A program made the position numbers and the translations under genes. A stretch of DNA of 26,995 bases from a virus. Positions 14,246 through 20,166 of the stretch are shown in pieces. The stretch covers positions 1 through 26,995 of IMG/VR virus record IMGVR_UViG_3300032524_000110; one strand, written 5' to 3'. The notes below the pieces were generated by a model. That model was not told where the DNA came from, made no database searches, and saw only the letters and a program-made list of their open reading frames with translations. Each line of letters starts with the position of its first letter. Positions within the stretch are counted from its first letter, which is position 1.

Positions 14246-14260
14246 TGTGCTCTACCTCCC
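14232..14260. promoter_or_regulatory. 13-bp perfect hairpin over a start codon
   Basis: GGGAGGTAGAGCA (14232-14244) and TGCTCTACCTCCC (14248-14260) pair perfectly around a TTG loop. On the minus strand the stem buries both the AGGAGG-like site and most of the ATG at 14245. It could control translation or end the transcript of the gene upstream; no U-tract follows. Confidence 0.6.
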
Positions 14261-14287
14261 TAGGCGTATAGGCTCACCACCGGGGGC

Positions 14288-15133
14288 CTAGTCCTCGCTG
14301 GGAATCTTCGGCGGGGGCTTGGCGAGGATGGCGTCAATGTCCACCTCGCTCTCTGCGTTCGCAGCGATGGCCGACAACGACCGACCCATCCGCTTCGGGG
14401 CAGTAGCAGGGGCGGGGGTGCCCCGCTTGGGGGACGCAGGAGTCGGTCGAGGCTTCGCAACAGGAGTCGGTCGAGGCTTCGGAGCCGGTGGGTCATCCGC
14501 GAACAGAGAGTTCAGGTCATCGTCCTCATCGTCCTCATCGTCCCCATCGACTTCCAGCGGGATGACGTTGCGGCCTACCAGCTTCACGGGCACCGCTGGG
14601 GTGATCGCCGGGGCCGTCTTGACTCGCTTCGGGGCGGGAGCATCAGGGGCGGGGGATACGACCGCCTTGGCAGCATCAATGGCCGCGATGATCTGGGTCT
14701 TGTTCTTGCCGTAGGGGGCCGGGTCGATGCCTAGAAGGACGGCCTCGCGGCGGATCTCAGAGATGGGTGGCATCTTCAGCTTCTTGGGCTTGGCAGGTAG
14801 GGGCTCGCCCACGACGACGTAGTGGATCTCCAGCATCACATCGCCAGAGCTGGCGACGACCACCGTGGGACGGCCACGACGACCTGCGAGACGGGCTGCG
14901 TGCTCTGCGATGATCTCCATCAGAGGGTTCGCGGCCAACACCTGGTTCGCAGCGACCGTGGCTGCCTCCAGCTCCGCTTTCGCTGCGGTCAACCGCTGGC
15001 CGATGCTCTGGTGAAACTCCGGCTGTGAAGCAACCTCGGCATCGAAGGGCACGTTCAGGAGAGCCGCTGCCAGGTCGGCGGGGAGCATTTCTCTGTGAAC
15101 GCGAGGATTTTTCTTCACTGTCGTCCCTGCCAT
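14288..15133 (-). CDS. AT-hook and SAP-like DNA-binding candidate
   Basis: The 281-residue protein has an N-terminal helical region (about 20-70, AKAELEAATVAANQVLAAN), then an AT-hook-like GRRGRP (about 84-89), a SAP/HeH-like segment (PPISEIRREAVLLGIDP with YGKNKTQIIAAIDA), and a low-complexity C-terminus with an Asp/Glu run and PKPRPTP repeats. These suggest a chromosome-binding or H-NS-like role; it is inference from motifs. The ATG at 15133 is preceded by GACTCC, and a six-base stem (15136-15141 with 15152-15157) may fold over the ribosome site. Confidence 0.68.
   Translation of the reverse strand: MAGTTVKKNPRVHREMLPADLAAALLNVPFDAEVASQPEFHQSIGQRLTAAKAELEAATVAANQVLAANPLMEIIAEHAARLAGRRGRPTVVVASSGDVMLEIHYVVVGEPLPAKPKKLKMPPISEIRREAVLLGIDPAPYGKNKTQIIAAIDAAKAVVSPAPDAPAPKRVKTAPAITPAVPVKLVGRNVIPLEVDGDDEDDEDDDLNSLFADDPPAPKPRPTPVAKPRPTPASPKRGTPAPATAPKRMGRSLSAIAANAESEVDIDAILAKPPPKIPSED
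14437..14481 (-). repeat. Tandem 24-bp repeat inside coding sequence
   Basis: A 21-base block at 14437-14457 is repeated exactly at 14461-14481 with a 24-base period. It encodes two copies of PKPRPTP separated by VA. This is a low-complexity coding expansion, not a mobile element. Confidence 0.75.
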
Positions 15134-15214
15134 TTTGGAGTCAGAACCTCTACTCCACCCACCTAGAGGCGAACCCCCGGCCCTGAGAATCGTTCGTAAG
15201 TGGAAAAGAACACG

Positions 15215-15862
15215 TCAGCGGACGGGCCAGACTTTCGGCCTGCCCGCCACTTCCCAGGCCTCCAGCCGGGCCGGAATGAGTCTGGCCCACTCTGCCTGCT
15301 GGGTGTTCGTGGCTCGCTTCAGGTGCATGTTCACCGCCATCGCCAGCCGCACGTCCGCCATCGCCCGGTGGGCGTTCTCGACCGGGATGCCCAGCGCGAC
15401 ACACACGGGCGTCAGGGAGACGCTGGAGAGCCACGGGTGGAGGTGCTCGATGGCCAGTGTGCAGGTGTCGTAGACGTGGTAGTCCACGCGGTAGGGCTTG
15501 CCCTTGACCATGACCCCGTGCCGCTTGAACGTCGCGTTGAGGAACCCCGTGTCGAACTTCACGTTCTGACCGGCGATGATGCAGTCCGACAGCATCCCGT
15601 TGTCGGCGACCTTCTGCCAGAAGACAGCCGGGTCCGCCGCATCGGCCCATGCCTCCTCCGTGTAGCCGTTGATCTCCAACGCCTTCGGGTGGGCGTTGTC
15701 GGGCCGCTCCATCTTGACCTTGGACTCGTTCAGCCACTCGCTGCCGTCCGGCATGATGCGGATGGCTGCGATCTCGATGATGTCGTTCTCGACTTCATCG
15801 AGTCCGGTGGTCTCGGTGTCCAGCCAGACGAAGGGCAGGCGGTAGACGGGAATGAAGGCCAT
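15215..15862 (-). CDS. DnaQ-like 3'-5' exonuclease (DEDDh)
   Basis: The 215-residue protein has Exo I WLDTETTGLD with D15 and E17, an Exo II region (IAGQNVKFDTGFLN) with an Asp, and Exo III AHRAMADVRLA with the His-x4-Asp of the DEDDh class. It is a proofreading-type exonuclease, active on 3' ends of DNA or RNA, and could assist replication or repair. The polymerase in this window has its own exonuclease domain, so proofreading is not its only possible job. I chose the ATG at 15862 (GGAG seven bases upstream) over 15892. Confidence 0.9.
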   Translation of the reverse strand: MAFIPVYRLPFVWLDTETTGLDEVENDIIEIAAIRIMPDGSEWLNESKVKMERPDNAHPKALEINGYTEEAWADAADPAVFWQKVADNGMLSDCIIAGQNVKFDTGFLNATFKRHGVMVKGKPYRVDYHVYDTCTLAIEHLHPWLSSVSLTPVCVALGIPVENAHRAMADVRLAMAVNMHLKRATNTQQAEWARLIPARLEAWEVAGRPKVWPVR

Positions 15863-15883
15863 GTGGGTGCTCCAGGGTGAAGG

Positions 15884-15900
15884 GTCGGTCACCCTACCCG
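15884..15900 (-). promoter_or_regulatory. Conserved 17-bp element upstream of DnaQ-like gene
   Basis: The minus strand reads CGGGTAGGGTGACCGAC, differing at one base from 1820-1836. It begins in the last codons of the upstream gene and ends 21 bases before the ATG. Shorter relatives precede the polymerase gene (25441-25455) and the gene at 22385 (22411-22425). Confidence 0.5.
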
Positions 15901-16289
15901 GCCAGTGACGGTGCCGTGTTCCCGTGTCGATCCGTGAACGCTCGTCGGGCTCCCGGCTTCCGCACGAAGGCGAGGTGGGCGAAGTCCTCGCCCTTGGACT
16001 CGTAGACCTGGACCGTCACCTGGTCCTCACGCAGCGTATCGGCCATCGACTGGTTCGCGGCATCGAAGGCGTTGCGACGACTGCTGGTGATCAGCACCGT
16101 GCAGGGCTCCCACTGGTCGCCACACTGGACGCGGAACAGACCACCCTCGGGGATCTCATCCAGCGTGAACAGGCAGGCGGCTACACGGGCCTCCTCCAGC
16201 TCCCGCCGGGTGCGGGCAGCAGCCTGCTCGGCCTCGTCGTCGAGATACTCGGCGATGCTCAGGCCAGCCGTTCGGTCACGTCGTCCCAT
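15894..16289 (-). CDS. Hypothetical protein (131 aa)
   Basis: The product has a charged helical N-terminus (DDEAEQAAARTRRELEEAR), two cysteines in FRVQCGDQWEPC, and a basic C-terminus. No family was recognised. The ATG at 16289 follows a leader that is mirrored in front of the divergent gene at 16401. The stop lies in CGGGTAG, inside the 17-bp element. Confidence 0.65.
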   Translation of the reverse strand: MGRRDRTAGLSIAEYLDDEAEQAAARTRRELEEARVAACLFTLDEIPEGGLFRVQCGDQWEPCTVLITSSRRNAFDAANQSMADTLREDQVTVQVYESKGEDFAHLAFVRKPGARRAFTDRHGNTAPSLAG

Positions 16290-16296
16290 GGTCTAT

Positions 16297-16391
16297 CCGT
16301 CCTTCACCTCTACTACGGAGGAGATTCGTGTTCTGAGCCTAAAATGGGGGCTCAGAACCGTCTCGATGCCAGTAGTAGGGGGGAAGGACGG
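16297..16391. promoter_or_regulatory. Nested dyad between divergent genes
   Basis: An outer imperfect inverted repeat (16297-16315 against 16373-16391, 17 of 19 positions) and an inner perfect nine-base one (TTCTGAGCC 16331-16339 with GGCTCAGAA 16349-16357) share the same centre at 16344. Each outer arm reads TAGTAG then a G-rich stretch and AAGGACGG just before its own start codon. The arrangement suggests a shared operator or bidirectional promoter. Confidence 0.6.
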
Positions 16392-16400
16392 AACGACACC

Positions 16401-16706
16401 ATGACGCGACCGACAATGACGACCATCGGCCTGGGAACACCCTTCCCGATGGACGTGAGTACCGACCTGGTGCAGATCGACCAGAACGGCGTGTGGGGTC
16501 GAGTGGCCCGCAGCAAGGAAGGCATCTACATCGAGGTCGCCCCGCAGTACAGCGCGGGTGGCGTCCCCACCCCGGAAGCCTGCGAGTGGACCGAGCCGGA
16601 GATGTGGGCGGACGACATGCCGCTCCAGTACGCTTCGGTAGAGCTTGCTCAGAAGGCGCTGGAGAACGTGGCGTCGGGCAACATCATCATCACCTTCGAG
16701 GGCTAG
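16401..16706 (+). CDS. Hypothetical protein (101 aa)
   Basis: It starts at the ATG at 16401, nine bases after GAAGGACGG, and ends two bases before the next gene. The product is soluble-looking and rich in acidic residues (CEWTEPEMWADDMPLQY), ending in a short beta-like SGNIIITFEG. No family was recognised. A later ATG at 16416 is possible. It is the first gene of the plus-strand trio. Confidence 0.62.
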   Translation: MTRPTMTTIGLGTPFPMDVSTDLVQIDQNGVWGRVARSKEGIYIEVAPQYSAGGVPTPEACEWTEPEMWADDMPLQYASVELAQKALENVASGNIIITFEG

Positions 16707-16708
16707 AC

Positions 16709-16918
16709 ATGGACAAGCGATACGACTGGATCTGGATCGCCCTCATCATCATCTCCCTCGGCGGGAGCACCCTCTACTGGTTCGACCAGTACGTCGGCCC
16801 CAAGGACAGAGTGCTCATGGCAGCGAGCGAGTGCAGCGAGAATGAGACGTGGGACCGCTGTTTCACGGCGGCTGACGCGGAGTATGCAACGCCCCTCCTG
16901 CGGATGGTGGGGTACTAG
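16709..16918 (+). CDS. Small single-pass membrane protein (69 aa)
   Basis: The ATG at 16709 lies two bases past the previous stop, after a GAGGG. Residues 6-25 (around IWIALIIISLGGSTLYW) form one transmembrane helix with a short basic N-terminus, so the tail is probably outside. The C-terminal part has two Cys (SECSENETWDRC). No family was recognised; small membrane proteins of this kind in phages often alter the host envelope. Confidence 0.65.
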   Translation: MDKRYDWIWIALIIISLGGSTLYWFDQYVGPKDRVLMAASECSENETWDRCFTAADAEYATPLLRMVGY

Positions 16919-16923
16919 GACGA

Positions 16924-17042
16924 CTGTGCTGCCTTGAAGTTGAACCCGGAGTCGCCGGTCAAAACAGGCCCCCGTCTATCCTTTCAGGACGATGGGGTGG
17001 AGGTAGGGAAACCTCACCGGGTTCAACTTCAAGGCAGCACGG
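16924..17042 (+). ncRNA. Long inverted repeat with structured loop
   Basis: The arms 16926-16949 and 17017-17040 are perfect reverse complements over 24 bases; a G.U and a C-G pair extend the RNA stem to 26. The 67-base loop can form further hairpins: CCCCGTC (16971-16977) with GATGGGG (16991-16997, one G.U), and GAGGT (17000-17004) with ACCTC (17011-17015). It lies between two genes of one operon. It may be an RNase III processing site, a small RNA or a hairpin element. Strand is inferred from the flanking genes. Confidence 0.55.
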
Positions 17043-17060
17043 CAAGGACTGGAGGACGCG

Positions 17061-17393
17061 ATGATCACGGCGACGACGGATGAACAGGGATGGTTGGCGG
17101 GCGTCGTCGCGGAGTGCCAGGCACACAGCGACGCGGCAGGAATCGTGCAGGATGCGATGTACGCCGAAGCACGAGACGCGCGAGAGGCCGCCCGGACGGC
17201 ACGAGAGGCCGAGGGTTGGCAGCACTGGCACACGGCGAGCATGAAGCGCGACGCGGTGGACCAGGCCGGGAACCACGCCTACCAGGCGGTGTTGCGACGC
17301 CACCGTGACGAGAGGATCGCACGGGATGACCGAGAGCGGGTGGCAGCGATGCTCGCGCGGAAGGCGGCAGACCGGGTCACCTACAAGGACTGA
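17061..17393 (+). CDS. Helical charged hypothetical protein (110 aa)
   Basis: The ATG has GGAGG five bases upstream. The product is almost wholly helical, with Ala/Arg/Glu-rich stretches (YAEARDAREAARTAREAE), and is probably a coiled coil. There is no recognised family. It is the last gene of the plus-strand trio, after the long inverted repeat. Confidence 0.65.
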   Translation: MITATTDEQGWLAGVVAECQAHSDAAGIVQDAMYAEARDAREAARTAREAEGWQHWHTASMKRDAVDQAGNHAYQAVLRRHRDERIARDDRERVAAMLARKAADRVTYKD

Positions 17394-17519
17394 TTCTGAC
17401 GCAGGTTTGGAAGCTGGTGGGATGTGTGGCCGACACCGGGAGAGGGGAGCACACCCCAGACCCCACCGGGAGCCCCCGCCCTTGGAGGATTCGATTCCCT
17501 CCCCTGCGTTCCCTTCACG
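17394..17519 (+). other. Structured non-coding stretch with tRNA-like 3' part
   Basis: ACGCAGG (17399-17405) pairs with CCTGCGT (17503-17509), and directly before the latter GGAGG (17484-17488) pairs with CCTCC (17498-17502) around a loop holding TTCGATT. This imitates the acceptor and T arms of a tRNA, but the loop is nine bases, and no anticodon arm with U33 or D arm is found. I do not call a tRNA. It may be a tRNA remnant or a tRNA-like RNA fold. Confidence 0.25.
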
Positions 17520-17566
17520 GAACGACGCCCGCTCCTGTCGCCAGGAGCGGGCGTCGTTCGTTCTTC
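17520..17566. terminator. Bidirectional intrinsic terminator
   Basis: An 18-bp perfect stem (17520-17537 with 17542-17559) closes a TCGC loop. It sits between the converging genes ending at 17393 and 17578. A T-rich stretch (TTCGTTCTTC) follows on the plus strand. The position and strength make it the clearest terminator in the window. Confidence 0.88.
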
Positions 17567-17577
17567 TGCGGGTCGGG

Positions 17578-18636
17578 TCAGCTTGCCTGGGAGGCCTCGG
17601 CGAGCTTCTTCAGCTCGTCCTTCCAGTTGTTCGGGCGGTGCCCGAGCAGGCCGATGTACCAGACCTTGCCCACGGCCGGGTTGAACGAACGCGGCAGGAA
17701 GGTGTCGCCGCCACAGGTCTTGGCGTCGATGTCCATCCGCTGCTGCGGGTAGCCCCGGAAGTAGTAGCCGTTCTTGCCGGTGGCGGCCATGACGATGTGG
17801 CCGGTGTAGTACCCACCCGACCGCTTCTCGGTGCCGCGTCCACGACCGAGGTAGGCGTCCACGACGATGATCGCGTCCGACGTGGGCTTGCCGCCCGCGT
17901 GGTAGTACATCTCGATGGCTGCCGAGCCCTTGAGGGTGTAGGCCGCGCTGTACTTGTAGACGCCGACCCCTCGGGCCTTCATGCCGTTCTCGAACCGGAT
18001 GGGAGCGGGCTCCCCCTTGATCGCCAGCATGAGGTCATCGCCCTCGGAACCGACGCAGGTGCCGGTCTTGTTGTCATAGAGCTTGTAGGTGCCCAGGCCC
18101 GGCCCCTTGTGCTTGGACGCGCAGACGATGACCTGATCGCCCCTCTGGAAGCGCGGCCCGCTCCGACCCTTCTGCGGGGGGAGGGTCTTGACGCCCAGCG
18201 TCCGGCTCACGAAGCTCTCGACCTCGTTGGGGGACATGATCGACTGCGTGGACATGACCCACTGACCAAACGCCTCGGTCTCCGGCTTGACGGCGACCTT
18301 GCCGACGCTGGCCTTCTTGTCGTCCTTGTCGTCGCCCTTGCCCTTGAACTTCTCCAGCAGCTCCGGCGGCATCTTGTCGCCCTTGGCCAGCTTGGCGAGC
18401 AGCTTCGAGGCGGTCGCGGCCTTCTTGGGCTGGCTCGTGTCGGCGGCGATGGCCGTCAGCATGGCCGCAACCCGCGTATCGGCGGCGGTCTTGGGCGCCG
18501 CCAGCTTGCTCACGTCCACGCCCAGCTTCGTCAGCATGGGGAAGACGGTGGCCCGCTTCTCGGGGTGGTCGTGGGCCAGGCGGATCAGCTTCTTCCGCAA
18601 GGATGTCTTCGTCTCGGCTGCCGTTCGCGTGCTCAT
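17578..18636 (-). CDS. Conserved-type phage protein, unknown role (352 aa)
   Basis: The N-terminus has LRKKLIRLAHDHPEKR (about 13-28), a basic helix of a kind I recall at the start of several proteins in some large phages. A Lys/Ala-rich helical section with KGKGDDKDDKK follows, then a beta-rich C-terminal half (about 170-330) with YYHAGG, IVVDAYLG and GYYTGHIVMAATG. No enzymatic motif is obvious, and a virion or nucleoid-type role is a guess. GGAG is eight bases before the ATG, and a nested hairpin lies in the leader. The gene ends at the bidirectional terminator. Confidence 0.78.
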   Translation of the reverse strand: MSTRTAAETKTSLRKKLIRLAHDHPEKRATVFPMLTKLGVDVSKLAAPKTAADTRVAAMLTAIAADTSQPKKAATASKLLAKLAKGDKMPPELLEKFKGKGDDKDDKKASVGKVAVKPETEAFGQWVMSTQSIMSPNEVESFVSRTLGVKTLPPQKGRSGPRFQRGDQVIVCASKHKGPGLGTYKLYDNKTGTCVGSEGDDLMLAIKGEPAPIRFENGMKARGVGVYKYSAAYTLKGSAAIEMYYHAGGKPTSDAIIVVDAYLGRGRGTEKRSGGYYTGHIVMAATGKNGYYFRGYPQQRMDIDAKTCGGDTFLPRSFNPAVGKVWYIGLLGHRPNNWKDELKKLAEASQAS

Positions 18637-18648
18637 CGTGGTGTCTCC

Positions 18649-18683
18649 ACAGGTGGGTCAGGGGGATCTCCCCTGTTACCTGT
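18649..18683 (-). promoter_or_regulatory. Nested hairpin in 5' leader
   Basis: ACAGGT (18649-18654) pairs with ACCTGT (18678-18683), and CAGGGG (18659-18664) with CCCCTG (18670-18675), on the minus-strand leader of the gene starting at 18636. The ribosome site (GGAG) is just downstream and free. It may be a transcript stabiliser or the end of the zinc-ribbon gene's transcript. Confidence 0.45.
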
Positions 18684-18712
18684 CGAGCCGTATAGAGAGA
18701 CTAGCGTGACGA

Positions 18713-18946
18713 TCAGCCGTAGCCGTCCGAAGCCCAGCCCGCACCCTTGAGGTGGAACGTGCTCAAGCTGATGACCCTCTCGGTCGGGCAACCACAGAGC
18801 CAGGTGTTCTCCACCGGAGGTCCATCCGGCTGCGAGTCCTTGGTCACCATGATGGTCTTGGAGCACGTCGGAGGTGGGTCGGACACCTTCTGGAGCTGCT
18901 CGAACTGGTGCCCGCACTGCTGGCACTTGAACTCGTAAATCGGAAT
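18713..18946 (-). CDS. FmdB-type zinc ribbon protein, apparent ATT start
   Basis: The frame reads (I/M)PIYEFKCQQCGHQFEQLQ, an unmistakable FmdB/putative regulatory zinc-ribbon N-terminus (normally MPIYEYRC). C8 and C11 form the first knuckle and C51 and C53 the second. The product has 77 residues. There is no ATG, GTG or TTG at the right place: an in-frame TAG lies three codons upstream of the ATT at 18946-18944, and AGGAGG is five bases before that ATT. The family is poorly characterised, with a proposed regulatory role. The GIY-YIG gene ends only nine bases upstream. Confidence 0.85.
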   Translation of the reverse strand: MPIYEFKCQQCGHQFEQLQKVSDPPPTCSKTIMVTKDSQPDGPPVENTWLCGCPTERVISLSTFHLKGAGWASDGYG

Positions 18947-18955
18947 GGCGGCCTC

Positions 18956-19549
18956 CTATTTCGTTTCGTATCGGAAGGTCCATCCCGAACGGGTCCTTTG
19001 GCTGTACCCATTGAGGATGTTCTTGACCGAAGTCCTTCCGAGACCCAGGTATCGGGCTGCCTGGGCGGCGTGGGTGAAGCTCAGCACCCTACCGTCCGAA
19101 TGCTCTGCAACGACCTGGTTCGAGTACCTTGCCACTCGTGAACCCGCAGCCTCCTGCGCCCAGGTGTTTTTGCCCCCCTTGTTCCAAGCAGGCTTCCCCT
19201 TGTTCCCGAGGCTGATCGCAGCATTGTGCTCTGGGGTATTCCGATGACCCAGCCTCGTACCTCCCTGAGCCAGCAGGGCCAGGTTGTAGAGGCAGCCGGA
19301 GGGGGCTCGGTCGAGGAACTCCTGCTCCCTGGCTAGCAGGCAGTCTGGCGTGCAGGGCAGCACCACCGAGAAGGTGAAGCACTGAGCCCCATGCTTCTCC
19401 CAGGACCGTTGGAGGTGGTGGTTGTGGTGGACCCCCAACCTCAAGTCCCTTCGGTGCCGCCACCACCGCTTGTTGATGTTCTGGGAGGACCCGAGGTACA
19501 CCATGCCCGTCCGGGTGTTCCTGATCTCATAGATTCCACAGATACTCAT
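18956..19549 (-). CDS. GIY-YIG homing endonuclease with NUMOD-like modules
   Basis: The 197-residue protein has the GIY-YIG module: GIYEIRN (5-11), YLGSSQNINKRWWRH (18-32) and an EQEFLD segment with the catalytic Glu (about 76-81). A NUMOD3-like segment (RNTPEHNAAISLGNKGKP) and a C-terminal NUMOD1-like helix-turn-helix (SFTHAAQAARYLGLGRTS) follow, the usual DNA-recognition parts of phage homing enzymes. No host gene is visibly interrupted, so it is a free-standing intergenic endonuclease. The flanks are slightly AT-richer, consistent with insertion. The ribosome site is weak. Confidence 0.9.
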   Translation of the reverse strand: MSICGIYEIRNTRTGMVYLGSSQNINKRWWRHRRDLRLGVHHNHHLQRSWEKHGAQCFTFSVVLPCTPDCLLAREQEFLDRAPSGCLYNLALLAQGGTRLGHRNTPEHNAAISLGNKGKPAWNKGGKNTWAQEAAGSRVARYSNQVVAEHSDGRVLSFTHAAQAARYLGLGRTSVKNILNGYSQRTRSGWTFRYETK

Positions 19550-19590
19550 ACCCAGGTGGGGCTATAAGCGGGTTATCGTAGATGGGCATC

Positions 19591-19881
19591 TCAGCTCTCC
19601 CGACCAAGACGCTCGTTTCGGATGGCCAGCATCTCGTCGTCCTCGACCTCGGTGTGGCGTTCAACCCGAGCACCGATCAAGGGTCCCTTGACCCATGCCT
19701 CGACGCTGGCCGCCTCATCATCAGTACCCACCATCTTCCAGAGGGTCGTCCGACCATCGTGGTTGAGGGCTGGACTCAGGGTGTTCTTGATCTTGAGGTC
19801 GAAGGGCTCACCGCCCCTGATGATGAACGTCCAGACGCCTACGCGGCCCGGCTCACCGTCCTGCTTGCTGCTGTCCGCCAC
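19591..19881 (-). CDS. Hypothetical protein (96 aa)
   Basis: The body (VGVWTFIIRGGEPFDLKIKN, then LWKMVGTDDEAASVEAW) looks like a small beta-containing protein followed by an acidic C-terminal helix. No family was recognised. The GTG at 19881 with GGAG eight bases upstream is preferred; the GTG at 19920 has no ribosome site. Either start overlaps the end of the upstream gene in another frame, by about 43 or 82 bases. Confidence 0.55.
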   Translation of the reverse strand: MADSSKQDGEPGRVGVWTFIIRGGEPFDLKIKNTLSPALNHDGRTTLWKMVGTDDEAASVEAWVKGPLIGARVERHTEVEDDEMLAIRNERLGRES

Positions 19882-20159
19882 CGTGCCATCTCCTGTGCCT
19901 GAGTCGTCTTCCCGCCCCACCCCGCGAACATGACGTGGAACGGCTGGTCCTCCGGCAGGAAGTTCGGGTTCGTCGCCTGCACCAGGGAGACGCAGCCGCC
20001 ACGAGGTAGCCGGAGCGTCCGACCGCCGAACTGATGCCCGTTGGCTACAGCCACCAGCGCGTTCTGTGCCTCATTGAGCGCCTCGGGCGGGACCACCACA
20101 ACGACCCAGACCTGCTTGTCCTCGGCGTACTCGCGGGCGTAGATGAAGTCATCGATCAT
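19839..20159 (-). CDS. Hypothetical protein (106 aa)
   Basis: The protein has an alternating hydrophobic strand (KQVWVVVVVPPEALNEAQNA) and a later QPFHVMFAGWGG. No family was recognised. The ATG at 20159 lies eight bases past the upstream stop, which is set in CGGGTAG. The last 40 bases overlap the next gene. Confidence 0.62.
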   Translation of the reverse strand: MIDDFIYAREYAEDKQVWVVVVVPPEALNEAQNALVAVANGHQFGGRTLRLPRGGCVSLVQATNPNFLPEDQPFHVMFAGWGGKTTQAQEMARWRTAASRTVSRAA

Positions 20160-20166
20160 GCCTGGT

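Noticed and set aside
15924-16400. Long plus-strand frame running through the 131-aa gene and the divergent dyad
   Set aside because: The opposite-strand gene has better context; only the part from the ATG at 16401 looks real.
16926-17040. MITE or insertion sequence remnant
   Set aside because: Perfect terminal repeats fit, but no target-site duplication was found and no second copy is visible in the window; kept as a structured RNA candidate instead.
17399-17513. Possible tRNA
   Set aside because: Only acceptor-like and T-arm-like parts exist; the T-loop is nine bases, no D arm or anticodon loop with U33 can be drawn, and the span is too long.
18633-18983. Minus-strand open frame of 116 codons
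   Set aside because: It lies in a different frame over the FmdB-like gene, whose zinc-ribbon signature is unmistakable; the longer frame has Arg/Pro-rich shadow composition.
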